This document shows, in pieces, positions 23,806 through 32,725 of a stretch of DNA of 38,815 bases; positions within the stretch are counted from its first letter, which is position 1, and every line of letters starts with the position of its first letter. The translations under genes and the position numbers were made by a program. Origin of the DNA: Streptomyces phaeochromogenes (GTDB taxonomy: Bacteria; Actinomycetota; Actinomycetes; Streptomycetales; Streptomycetaceae); assembly GCF_001418655.1 (NCBI RefSeq), contig NZ_LIQZ01000157.1:1-38815 (forward strand), given 5' to 3'. The notes below the pieces were generated by a model, which was not told the DNA's origin, searched no databases, and saw nothing but the letters and a program-made list of their open reading frames with translations.

Positions 23806-23823
23806 ACCGACCATTCGTTCGGT
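23806..23823. promoter_or_regulatory. Dyad upstream of paaA, possible TetR (PaaR-type) operator
   Basis: ACCGACCATTCGTTCGGT, with outer ACCGA/TCGGT arms, lies 17 bp before the paaA start. It is flanked by GATACC (23791-23796) and GGTATC (23821-23826). TetR-family PaaR regulators of actinobacteria bind ACCGNNCGNNCGGT-like dyads as I recall. No paaR gene is adjacent. Confidence 0.5.
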
Positions 23824-23972
23824 ATCAGTGTGACGTGTTTCTGCCGACCGGGCAAGACCCCGGCACGATCAGGGGTGGTGTGGCTCCGGGCGCATGAACA
23901 CCTGGATTCACCCGCGACCGCCGATCATGCGATTGTGGAATAATTCAATTTGAGCTACGAAAGGCTACTTTC

Positions 23973-24653
23973 GTGACCAGGATGAGCAATGGCGCTGACT
24001 ACGAGAGCATTCGGTTTGACCGCAGCGGTCAGGCCGAAGCCTTTGACGCCATCGGCGACCGCTACGACGAGGCCTTCCCTCACAAGGAGGGCCAGCTTTC
24101 CGCCGGAGAATGGCTGATCGACTCGTTGCCGGCGGGTTCGCGTGTGCTCGACCTCGGCTGCGGCACGGGAGTGCCGACCACGCGCCAGATGACGGATGCC
24201 GGCTTCGAAGTGGTGGGCATCGACCTGTCGCGCAGGATGGTGGAGCTCGCCGGGCAGTACGTTCCCGGGGCGACGTTCCACCAGCTGGACATCGCCGACC
24301 TGCGCCCCGGCGGCCCGCACGATCTCGGCCGTTTCGACGCCGTCGCGGCCTTCTTCTCCCTGCTGATGCTGCCCCGCGTGGAGATACCCCTCGCACTGCA
24401 GACGGTTCGCCACCTGCTGGTTCCCGGTGGCCTGTTCGTCCTCTCGATGGTGGAGGCCGATGTGGACAACTACGCGATCCCGTTCCTCGGCAACACGATC
24501 CGGGTTTCCGGCTACGTGCTGGAGGACCTGCACAAGGTCATCGAGGCCGGGGGCTTCGAGATCGTCAAGGAGGACTCCTACACCTACGCCCCGGCGGTCG
24601 CCGACGTCCCGCCCGAGGAACAGGTCTTCCTCTGCTGCCGACGGCACGACTGA
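23973..24653 (+). CDS. Class I SAM-dependent methyltransferase
   Basis: Methyltransferase of 226 residues. Motif I is SRVLDLGCGTGVPTTRQMTDAG (about 55-76), the acidic motif II lies in VVGIDLSRRMVELAG, then HQLDIADLRP, and FDAVAAFFSLLMLPRVEIPLAL continues the fold. Substrate unknown; the N-terminus FDAIGDRYDEAFPHKEGQ resembles streptomycete methyltransferases acting on small molecules. Start GTG at 23973 or ATG at 23982 (MSNGADYE); the first has AAAGG 9 bp upstream. The region upstream is unusually AT-rich (AATAATTCAATTT), consistent with a promoter. The stop is 52 bp before the phosphatase gene, which may be in the same transcript. Confidence 0.88.
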   Translation: MTRMSNGADYESIRFDRSGQAEAFDAIGDRYDEAFPHKEGQLSAGEWLIDSLPAGSRVLDLGCGTGVPTTRQMTDAGFEVVGIDLSRRMVELAGQYVPGATFHQLDIADLRPGGPHDLGRFDAVAAFFSLLMLPRVEIPLALQTVRHLLVPGGLFVLSMVEADVDNYAIPFLGNTIRVSGYVLEDLHKVIEAGGFEIVKEDSYTYAPAVADVPPEEQVFLCCRRHD

Positions 24654-24705
24654 ACAGGCACGACCCTTCACCGCGGACCGCGGCCCCACCGACGGGACGA
24701 AACGC

Positions 24706-26604
24706 GTGACGGAGCACCCCACCTCCCAGGGCTCGCGGGCCACCGGGACCCCCCAGCCGCCCCCTCCGCACGGCCGCCGTGCGGAGGGCAGGGGCTTCCA
24801 ATCCCAGTCCCAGGACCCGGTGCCGGACAGCTCCCCGGAACCAGGTCCCGACAGGGGAGGAGAACAGACCGACCGGCTCCAGTACCTGGACGTGGCGACC
24901 CGACGGATCGCCCGCGGGATGGACCTGGACGAGACGCTCCGCGAACTGCGCCGGGCCGCCGTCCCCGCCTTCGCGGACGCGATCATCGTCCATCTGCACG
25001 ATCCGCTCCCCGTCGGGGACGAGAAGTCGGCCGCGCCCGTCGTCCTGCAACTGCACAGCGTCAGCAGAAAGCCGGAAGCTCCCGCCACCTCCGGATCGCC
25101 CCTGCTCAAGACCCATCCCCTCCAATCGGACATCGCCGAGCGCGTACGACCGGACACCGCCGGCCGGCTCTCGAAGCTGCTGCTGGCCGGACGGCCCGCC
25201 TTCGGTGACGCGCCGGGGATCGCGCCGGCGGTGGCCGAACTGCTCGGCCCCCTGGCGAAGGTGCCGGAGGCGATTCCGCCGGGGCGCAGGCTGATCATCG
25301 CCCCGCTGCACGGCCGCCGGCACGTCATGGGGACGGTCGTCCTCCTGCGCCGGCCCGAGCGGTCCCCGTTCACCCGGGACGACCTGCTCGTGGCCTCACA
25401 GCTCGCGACGCACACCGCCATCGGCGTACAGAAGGCGGTGATGTACGGGCACGAGGCATCCGTCGCGGACACGTTGCAGCACACCATGCTCCCGTCGTCG
25501 CTGCCCGAGCCCACCGGGATCCGGCTGGCCAGCCGCTATCTGCCCGCCTCGAAGACCGCTCAGGTCGGGGGTGACTGGTACGACGCGATCCCGCTGCCCG
25601 GCAACCGCGTCGCGCTGATCGTCGGGGACGTCATGGGGCATTCCATGACCTCCGCCGCGATCATGGGCCAGCTGCGCACCATCGTGCAGACCCTCGCCGG
25701 GCTCGATCTGCCTCCTGACGAGGTCCTGCACCACCTCGACGAGCAGGCCCAGCGCCTCGGCAGCGACCACATCGCGACCTGCCTCTACGCGATCTACGAC
25801 CCGATCTCGCACCGGCTGCTCATCGCGAACGCCGGCCACCCGCCCGCGGTGCTCCTGCACCCGGACGGCCACGGCGAGGTGCTGCGCGTCCCGCCGGCCG
25901 CCCCCATCGGTGTCGGCGGGGTGGACTTCGAGTCCGTGGAGATGCACGCGCCCACCGGAGCGACCCTTCTGCTCTACACCGACGGCCTGGTCGAGTCGCG
26001 CGAGACGGACGTGGGAACAGGCGTCGAGGCCCTGCGCACCAGCCTCCTCACCGCCGCGGGCGGACATGCAGCCCCCTCGCTCGAACGGCTCTGCGACCAC
26101 ATCCTGGGGGCCATGGTCCCGGGCTCCCGGGACGACGACATCGCGCTGCTCACCGCCCGGTTCGAGGGCTTCCCTCCGGACAGCGTGGGGTACTGGCATC
26201 TGGACCCCCACCCGCTGACCGCCGGCCAGGCCCGCCGCCTGACCCGCAGGGCACTTCGACGCTGGGGCCTGGAATCCATGCTCGACTCCACGGAACTCAT
26301 GGTCAGCGAGGTCGTGACGAACGCCGTCCGTTTCGCCTCACGGCCCATCGCACTGCGGCTGCTGCGCACCGACGTCCTGCGCTGCGAGGTGACCGACGAC
26401 TCGTCCCAGGTGCCCCGGATGCGACAGGCCCAGCCGGGCGACGAGGGCGGCCGAGGCCTCTTCCTCGTGGACCAGCTCGCGCAACGCTGGGGCGCGACGA
26501 GGCTCAGCACGGGCAAGGTCGTCTGGTTCGAGCAGCAGATCCCGAAGAAGCAGCGGATCCCGAAGAAGCAGCGGCCACCCGGCCATCACCGGCCTGATCG
26601 GTGA
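24706..26604 (+). CDS. GAF - SpoIIE/PP2C phosphatase - HATPase (RsbW-like) fusion protein
   Basis: Multidomain regulator of 632 residues. A disordered Pro/Gln/Ser-rich leader (1-55) is followed by a degenerate GAF domain (about 55-245). The PPM/SpoIIE phosphatase domain (about 265-490) has QVGGDWYDA, GDVMGHS, NAGHPPAVLL, TDGLVESRE and GSRDDDIALL, holding the metal-binding Asp residues. A C-terminal HATPase_c domain (about 500-612) has the N-box SEVVTNAVRFA and GGRGLFLVDQLAQRWG. Such proteins combine dephosphorylation of an STAS anti-anti-sigma factor with an anti-sigma-type kinase. No STAS or sigma partner gene is adjacent. The start is GTG at 24706. The C-terminus carries a duplicated IPKKQR hexapeptide. 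Confidence 0.92.
   Translation: MTEHPTSQGSRATGTPQPPPPHGRRAEGRGFQSQSQDPVPDSSPEPGPDRGGEQTDRLQYLDVATRRIARGMDLDETLRELRRAAVPAFADAIIVHLHDPLPVGDEKSAAPVVLQLHSVSRKPEAPATSGSPLLKTHPLQSDIAERVRPDTAGRLSKLLLAGRPAFGDAPGIAPAVAELLGPLAKVPEAIPPGRRLIIAPLHGRRHVMGTVVLLRRPERSPFTRDDLLVASQLATHTAIGVQKAVMYGHEASVADTLQHTMLPSSLPEPTGIRLASRYLPASKTAQVGGDWYDAIPLPGNRVALIVGDVMGHSMTSAAIMGQLRTIVQTLAGLDLPPDEVLHHLDEQAQRLGSDHIATCLYAIYDPISHRLLIANAGHPPAVLLHPDGHGEVLRVPPAAPIGVGGVDFESVEMHAPTGATLLLYTDGLVESRETDVGTGVEALRTSLLTAAGGHAAPSLERLCDHILGAMVPGSRDDDIALLTARFEGFPPDSVGYWHLDPHPLTAGQARRLTRRALRRWGLESMLDSTELMVSEVVTNAVRFASRPIALRLLRTDVLRCEVTDDSSQVPRMRQAQPGDEGGRGLFLVDQLAQRWGATRLSTGKVVWFEQQIPKKQRIPKKQRPPGHHRPDR
26539..26574 (+). repeat. Perfect 18-bp tandem duplication (IPKKQR x2)
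   Basis: ATCCCGAAGAAGCAGCGG is repeated twice head to tail at the end of the phosphatase-fusion gene, adding a second basic hexapeptide. Confidence 0.95.
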
Positions 26605-26623
26605 CAGCCCCCGCCTGCGTCCC

Positions 26624-26658
26624 TTGCATGCCTCGGTGTCACCGGTCAAAATGGTGAC
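26624..26658 (+). promoter_or_regulatory. Putative leaderless promoter and 21-bp operator of the CGNR regulator
   Basis: TTGCAT (26624-26629) and CAAAAT (26646-26651), 16 bp apart, place the transcript start at or next to the GTG at 26659. The dyad GTCACC-N9-GGTGAC (26638-26658) covers the -10 and ends at the start codon. The same dyad occurs upstream of the small-protein/GPP34 operon (29040-29060). Confidence 0.6.
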
Positions 26659-27222
26659 GTGGACCTGGATCATGCCTTCTTCTGCGGGAACCCCGCGCTC
26701 GACTTCGCGGCCACGCTCCGCGCCCGCCGCACGCTCCGGTTCGAGACGCTCATGTCGCCGGACCGGCTGGACGCCTGGTACGTCGAGTCCGGAGTCGTCG
26801 ACACCGTCTCCCCCAGCCGGGATACCGACGTCGAGCAGGCGATCGCCGTACGGGAGGCCGTCTACGACCTGATCACCGCCCGGCGACTGGGCGAGGCCTA
26901 CGACGAAGAGGCACTCACCGCGGTGAACGGCGCGGCCCGCAGGCCCTCCGCGACACCCCAGCTCACCGCGACGGGACGATGGACGGACGCGACGCCCGAA
27001 GAGGCGCTGGCCACCGTGGCACGCCACGCCGTCGAAGTCCTCGGCGGACCCGACGTTCCGCTGCTGAAGGAATGCGGCAATCCCGAATGCACCCGCGTCT
27101 ACATCGACCGGTCGCGCGGTGTGCGCCGGCAGTGGTGCGGCATGGAGTCGTGCGGGAACAAGGTCAAGGCCGCGGCCTACCGCGCCCGCAAGAAGCAGGC
27201 ACAGACGGCCGCAGCTCGCTGA
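26659..27222 (+). CDS. CGNR zinc-finger/ABATE-domain transcriptional regulator
   Basis: Putative DNA-binding regulator of 187 residues. The N-terminal ABATE (stress-induced transcriptional regulator) domain begins FCGNPALDFAATLRARR and includes AIAVREAVYDLITARRLG. The C-terminal zinc finger has Cys139, Cys144, Cys160 and Cys165 in CGNPECTRVYID-RSRGVRRQWCGMESCGNK; the family name motif CGNR reads CGNK here. The basic helix KVKAAAYRARKKQ follows and should contact DNA. There is no ribosome site before the GTG at 26659, in keeping with a leaderless mRNA. It has a dyad over its promoter and the same dyad twice before the GPP34 operon, suggesting autoregulation plus control of those genes; this is inference. 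Confidence 0.88.
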   Translation: MDLDHAFFCGNPALDFAATLRARRTLRFETLMSPDRLDAWYVESGVVDTVSPSRDTDVEQAIAVREAVYDLITARRLGEAYDEEALTAVNGAARRPSATPQLTATGRWTDATPEEALATVARHAVEVLGGPDVPLLKECGNPECTRVYIDRSRGVRRQWCGMESCGNKVKAAAYRARKKQAQTAAAR

Positions 27223-27279
27223 GACTCTGAGTCCTCAAGCTTCTCGTGCCGGGTCTCGTGCCGCGGCAGCCCCCGCGGC

Positions 27280-27882
27280 CTACACCGGCAGCCGGGCCCC
27301 GAGGATGGCGAGGCAGTTCCTCCACAGGGCGTCGAGGCGCCGGGGGTCGTTGTAGAGCTTGGCGAAGAGCACCTGTCCCTCAAGTTGCGCGACGACGGAC
27401 CGGGCGGCCTCGCGGTGGTCGTCGACGGCGATCTCGCCCCGCTCGCCGGCCTCGGCGACGACCTCCTCGACCATGTCGACCTGCGCGTCGAAGATTCCTT
27501 GCAGGCGCGAACGAACGGCCTCGGTCTGGTTGCTCAGTTCCAGGGTCAGATTCCCGAACAGGCACCCCGAGACCGTGCCGCAGCTCTGCTGTCCGGCGCG
27601 CTGACCCGCCTCGGTCTCCTCGAACAGCTGACGCAGCCGCTGGAGCGGCTCACCGTCGCCGCGCAGGACGCGGCTCCAGTCGCCGCGCTGGGTCTCCCAG
27701 TGCTCGTCGAGAACAGCCAGGGCGAGCGCTTCCTTGGTCTCGAAGAAGTAGTAGAAGCTGCCCTTCGGCACGCCCGCGACCTTGCAGATCTCGGCGGTGC
27801 CGAGGGCGGAGTAACCCCGCTGCCCGATGAGCGACTGCGCGGCGGTGAGGATCTTCTCCCTGGCGTTGCTGGTCCGTCCCAT
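27280..27882 (-). CDS. TetR/AcrR-family transcriptional regulator
   Basis: Regulator of 200 residues. HTH region: AREKILTAAQSLIGQRGYSALGTAEICKVAGVPKGSFYYFFETKEALALAVLDEHW. The ligand domain contains GCLFGNLTLELSNQTEAVRSRLQGIF and GEIAVDDHREAARSVVAQLEGQVLFAKLYNDPRRLDAL, a class seen in AcuR/YcdC-like regulators. The ATG at 27882 has no ribosome site, but TATATT lies 7 bp upstream, suggesting a leaderless mRNA. The sequence ACGACCGATCGACT just beyond this hexamer is a possible operator. A target enzyme is not adjacent, so its target is unknown. Confidence 0.9.
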   Translation of the reverse strand: MGRTSNAREKILTAAQSLIGQRGYSALGTAEICKVAGVPKGSFYYFFETKEALALAVLDEHWETQRGDWSRVLRGDGEPLQRLRQLFEETEAGQRAGQQSCGTVSGCLFGNLTLELSNQTEAVRSRLQGIFDAQVDMVEEVVAEAGERGEIAVDDHREAARSVVAQLEGQVLFAKLYNDPRRLDALWRNCLAILGARLPV

Positions 27883-27927
27883 ACGGCCAATATACGACCG
27901 ATCGACTATTTACCCCGTGGATCAATC

Positions 27928-27983
27928 ACCCGCGGGTCGGTCACTAGTGGGCCAGTCACCCGCGGGATCGGTCTCCCGCGGGT
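27928..27983. repeat. Three CCCGCGGG palindromes
   Basis: ACCCGCGGGT (27928-27937), ACCCGCGGGA (27958-27967) and TCCCGCGGGT (27974-27983) lie between the GPP34 stop and the TetR start. They may form terminator-like structures for the upstream operon. Confidence 0.7.
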
Positions 27984-28002
27984 GTTCCGGCGCGGGTTCG
28001 GA

Positions 28003-28656
28003 TCAGAATCCGCGCCAGATGTTGTCGAAGGCCGCGTCCTCGATGGACCGCCGCTGCCGTACGGCTTCCAGTTCCATCACCGCGTCGTTGACCGCGGCCA
28101 GTACCGTCGCCACCGCGTCGTCAGTGATGTCCGGAGCATCCGGGGTGTCCGGGGCGTCAGGCGTGTTCGTGGAGTCCTCGGCGGCCTCGCCGAAGGGCTC
28201 GCCGTACAGCCCGGCGGCCGTCGCGAGGGCGACCAGAACGGGCTCGTGCGACTCCCAGCGGTCGACGGCCCCGCGGCGGGCGGGCGAGTCGATGAGCGCC
28301 ACGTCACCGGCCCGGAAGGACACGAGTCGGCGGCGCTGCCGGGTGAGCCCGCCTTCGGTCTCGAAGGCGGTCAGATAGGCCGAGGACAGGTCACGGCCTC
28401 GGCGCCACAGCCAGTCCTCCACCGACTCGTACGGTTTCTGGTGGGTGAGCGCCGACTCGGCCTCGCGCAGCAGGGGGTCCTCCAGGGCGGACCCGCCGCC
28501 GGGCACGATGCGATCGCCGTCCAACTCGACGGCCCGGACACCGAGGAGGTCGATGACCTCGGCCCCGGCAAGCGCGAGAGACAGGCTGCCCCGGTCCGCG
28601 GGGCGGCCGGATTCTCCATCCATGGCGACGATCAACAAGTCCCGCGGTGTGGTCAT
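28003..28656 (-). CDS. GPP34 (GOLPH3/Vps74-like) family protein
   Basis: Protein of 217 residues of the GPP34 family. The N-terminus MTTPRDLLIVAMDGESGRPADRGSLSLALAGAEVIDLLGVRAVELDGDRIV is family-typical, and ALATAAGLYGEPF with AAVNDAVMELEAVRQRRSIEDAAFDNIWRGF ends it. Eukaryotic members bind phosphatidylinositol 4-phosphate at the Golgi; the role in actinomycetes is unknown. Between residues 170 and 185 a short repeated stretch (NTPDAPDTPDAPDIT) is probably a slippage-derived linker. The ATG at 28656 has GAGGGGAAGC upstream. The 58-residue gene lies 73 bp upstream in the same direction; both probably follow the promoter with the CGNR-type dyads. Confidence 0.88.
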   Translation of the reverse strand: MTTPRDLLIVAMDGESGRPADRGSLSLALAGAEVIDLLGVRAVELDGDRIVPGGGSALEDPLLREAESALTHQKPYESVEDWLWRRGRDLSSAYLTAFETEGGLTRQRRRLVSFRAGDVALIDSPARRGAVDRWESHEPVLVALATAAGLYGEPFGEAAEDSTNTPDAPDTPDAPDITDDAVATVLAAVNDAVMELEAVRQRRSIEDAAFDNIWRGF

Positions 28657-28729
28657 GATCCGCTTCCCCTCGGAGGTATGAGCAAGCCTACGTCGCCGAC
28701 GTCGGGGCCCGCCGCGCGGTCGGCCGGAC

Positions 28730-28906
28730 TCACAGGCACGTACGCACGAGCCACTCGTCGGAGTTGTACGTGTCCCTCGCCGGGTCGGGCACGGTCGCCG
28801 GCCTCTCCTCGACCATGTCGGCCACGCCGACGCGCTCCGGCAACGTGCCGAAGCGTGCACGGCGGGCGGCCTGGGCGGTGTCCGGAGCGTTCTCCTGATG
28901 CACCAT
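28730..28906 (-). CDS. Small conserved protein, 58 residues
   Basis: MVHQENAPDTAQAARRARFGTLPERVGVADMVEERPATVPDPARDTYNSDEWLVRTCL. It is soluble and charged, with no membrane helix or metal motif, and of unknown function. The ATG at 28906 is supported by a near-perfect ribosome site, AGGAGGACGAG. The frame is longer (start at 29044), but the upstream part lacks a ribosome site and crosses the putative promoter. The sequence FGTLPERVGVADMVEE and DTYNSDEWLVR is of a style I have seen in small streptomycete proteins annotated only as hypothetical. It is the first gene of a likely operon with the GPP34 gene. Confidence 0.78.
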   Translation of the reverse strand: MVHQENAPDTAQAARRARFGTLPERVGVADMVEERPATVPDPARDTYNSDEWLVRTCL

Positions 28907-28999
28907 CTCGTCCTCCTGGGTTCGATCCGCTTCGTTCCGGTTCAATCCGCTGCAATCCGGTTCGACCGCGGCGAAGGCGGCGTCACTCGACTCCCTCGC

Positions 29000-29060
29000 G
29001 CCACCTGCCAAGCAGGTGATGATGATCGCAGCGAATTTCGTCACCTGTCAAGGTGGTGAC
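29000..29060 (-). promoter_or_regulatory. Promoter with two 21-bp CGNR-type dyads before the small-protein/GPP34 operon
   Basis: On the minus strand TTGACA (29051-29046) and GATCAT (29027-29022) are 18 bp apart, a good promoter shape. Dyad B (GTCACC-N9-GGTGAC, 29040-29060) covers the -35. Dyad C (29000-29020, same layout, 16 of 21 bases as in B by eye) lies near the expected start point. Centres are 40 bp apart. Dyad B matches the dyad at the CGNR gene start at 18 of 21 positions. The rest of the 28907-29208 interval holds the short repeat TTCRATCCGCT (twice) and the furA promoter. Confidence 0.65.
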
Positions 29061-29171
29061 GGGTCTGACGATTCCCGTCAGAAGCCCCCGGTGCGACCGG
29101 AAGCGGCACCCCGGACGCCCGCGGCGACGATCTGTTCAACAGGACTTACCAAACCTGGAACCTTCGCTTTC

Positions 29172-29208
29172 TTGAACTGTTCGTGTTTAGGGCGCTAGGT
29201 TTGGCGCC
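29172..29208 (+). promoter_or_regulatory. Promoter of furA, probably leaderless
   Basis: TTGAAC (29172-29177) and TAGGTT (29196-29201) are 18 bp apart, which places the start of transcription at the ATG (29209). No ribosome site is present. An imperfect inverted repeat, CTGTTCAA (29132-29139) and TTGAACTG (29172-29179), overlaps the -35 and may serve Fur binding. Leaderless furA mRNA is known in mycobacteria. Confidence 0.6.
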
Positions 29209-29646
29209 ATGACCACACCCCGTACTCCGACCACCGCCGAGGAGCTGCGCGGTGTCGGCCTGCGGGTGACGGCCGCCCGCGTCGCACTGCTCGAAACCGT
29301 CCGCAGCGGCGACCATCTCGGAGTCGAGGCGATCGCCTCCGGGGTACGCGACCGCGTGGGCCACATCTCCCTCCAAGCCGTGTACGAGGCCCTCCACGCA
29401 CTCACCGCGGCAGGGCTCATACGCCGCCTCGAACCGCCCGGCAGCCCGGCCCGGTTCGAGGGACGTGTCGGAGACAACCACCACCACCTCGTGTGCCGTA
29501 CGTGCGGCGTCGTCGTCGACGTCGACTGCGCGGTCGGCCACGCCCCGTGCCTGACCGCGTCCGACGACCGCGGCTTCGCGATCGACGAGGCCGAGGTCAT
29601 CTACTGGGGCCTGTGCCCCGCCTGTTCCACCAGCCGCAGTTCCTGA
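29209..29646 (+). CDS. furA: Fur-family peroxide-responsive repressor FurA/CatR type
   Basis: Ferric-uptake-regulator-like protein of 145 residues. The HTH contains LRGVGLRVTAARVALLETVRSGDHLGVEAIASGV and HISLQAVYEALHALTAAGLIRRLEP. The C-terminal metal region is FEGRVGDNHHHLVCRTCGVVVDVDC, with the second CxxC in GLCPACST. The position 33 bp upstream of katG is that of FurA, which represses itself and katG and is relieved by peroxide through metal-site oxidation. Regulatory metal identity is inferred from the family. Confidence 0.92.
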   Translation: MTTPRTPTTAEELRGVGLRVTAARVALLETVRSGDHLGVEAIASGVRDRVGHISLQAVYEALHALTAAGLIRRLEPPGSPARFEGRVGDNHHHLVCRTCGVVVDVDCAVGHAPCLTASDDRGFAIDEAEVIYWGLCPACSTSRSS

Positions 29647-29655
29647 GCACCGTGA

Positions 29656-31902
<2,247 letters not shown>

Positions 31903-31926
31903 TCGGTTCATCCCAGTTCAGCGTGA

Positions 31927-31960
31927 CGTCCGGGTCGGCCTGCACAGGCCGGCCCGGACG
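31927..31960 (+). terminator. Terminator hairpin after katG
   Basis: CGTCCGGGTCGGCCTG pairs with CAGGCCGGCCCGGACG with one G-T pair and a 2-nt loop (31927-31960), 24 bp after the katG stop, followed by TTCTCGTTCC. Confidence 0.9.
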
Positions 31961-32014
31961 TTCTCGTTCCGGCACTTCTCCACCGGCTCCGGGACCCCTC
32001 CCCAAGCACGTCCG

Positions 32015-32084
32015 TATAAGTAGCAGGGGGATGCCCCCTCGTCCGGAGCACGCAGCCCGGAGCACGCAGCCCGGAGTACGGAGA
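32015..32084 (+). repeat. Hairpin and 14-bp tandem repeats before the lipoprotein gene
   Basis: AGGGGG-ATG-CCCCCT (32025-32039) is a small hairpin after a possible -10 TATAAG (32015-32020). It is followed by CCGGAGCACGCAGC at 32043-32056 and 32057-32070 and a diverged third copy at 32071. Confidence 0.6.
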
Positions 32085-32141
32085 TCGCGGCTCAACGGCG
32101 GTGGCGGCCGGACGAGTTGACACGCGTCGAAGGGTGAACGG

Positions 32142-32648
32142 ATGAGCATGGGCAGGGGGCGGGTCGGCGTCGCGGGGGCGCTGGCCCTGATGGTGGTCCT
32201 CACCGGCTGCGGAGGAGGTGGCGGTGACGGCCGGGACGACGGCTCCGGGGAGGGGGCGGAGTCGTCTTCCACTCGTACGCCGTCGGAGTCGGCGCGGCCG
32301 TCCTCGCAGGCGGCGTCGCCGTCCACCTCCGCGACCCGGTCCCCGAGTGGAGCGGCCACGTCGGACGCCCCCGGCGGCGGCACCGATGTCGACGCCTGCT
32401 TCGACGGACGGTGCGAGATCACCGTGTCGAAGCCCATGACCATCAAGGTCGACAGCCGGTTGGGGGTCAGCAACCTCGAGATCACGAAGGTCACGGAGGA
32501 TGCCGTGATGCTCCAGTCCGCCGGCTCCGGCATGTTCCTGAGCACGTCGGTCGGCGAGGGCGGCACCGGTGGCCTGAACAGCCTCGGCTTCCGTGTGAAG
32601 TCCCTGAAGGGCGGCAGAGCGGTGCTGGAGTTCTTCCCCAAGGGCTGA
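32142..32648 (+). CDS. Secreted lipoprotein of unknown function
   Basis: Protein of 168 residues with a lipoprotein signal peptide: MSMGRGRVGVAGALALMVVLTGC, where LTGC is the lipobox and Cys23 the lipidation site. A Gly-rich then Ser/Thr/Pro-rich linker follows (about 24-85). The C-terminal globular part (VDACFDGRCEITVSKPMTIKVDSRLGVSNLEITKVTEDAVML) has two cysteines that may pair. The domain is beta-rich; I do not recognise a family. The ATG at 32142 is preceded by GAAGGGTG. It lies between two strong terminators and so is probably transcribed alone. Confidence 0.85.
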   Translation: MSMGRGRVGVAGALALMVVLTGCGGGGGDGRDDGSGEGAESSSTRTPSESARPSSQAASPSTSATRSPSGAATSDAPGGGTDVDACFDGRCEITVSKPMTIKVDSRLGVSNLEITKVTEDAVMLQSAGSGMFLSTSVGEGGTGGLNSLGFRVKSLKGGRAVLEFFPKG

Positions 32649-32650
32649 CT

Positions 32651-32693
32651 CCCGAGAAGGGGCCGTACGAACCTCGTACGGCCCCTTCTCGGG
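32651..32693. terminator. Perfect 20-bp-stem bidirectional terminator
   Basis: CCCGAGAAGGGGCCGTACGA (32651-32670) and its exact complement (32674-32693) flank the 3-base loop ACC. It separates the convergent lipoprotein and membrane-protein genes and is the strongest hairpin in the window. Confidence 0.95.
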
Positions 32694-32725
32694 ATGTTCG
32701 CTCCCTCACCCGGCCACCCTGCCGC

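Noticed and set aside
23955..25514. Minus-strand open frame of 519 codons
   Set aside because: Antisense to the methyltransferase and the phosphatase fusion, both with complete motifs.
27928..27983. CCCGCGGG palindromes as a CRISPR-like or operator array
   Set aside because: Spacing is irregular (30 and 16 bp), the units are only 8-10 bp, and such palindromes arise easily in GC-rich DNA; recorded only as a short repeat.
28730..29044. Longer version of the 58-residue protein (104 codons)
   Set aside because: The upstream part crosses the TTGACA promoter and the dyads and has no ribosome site, whereas the ATG at 28906 has AGGAGG at the right distance.
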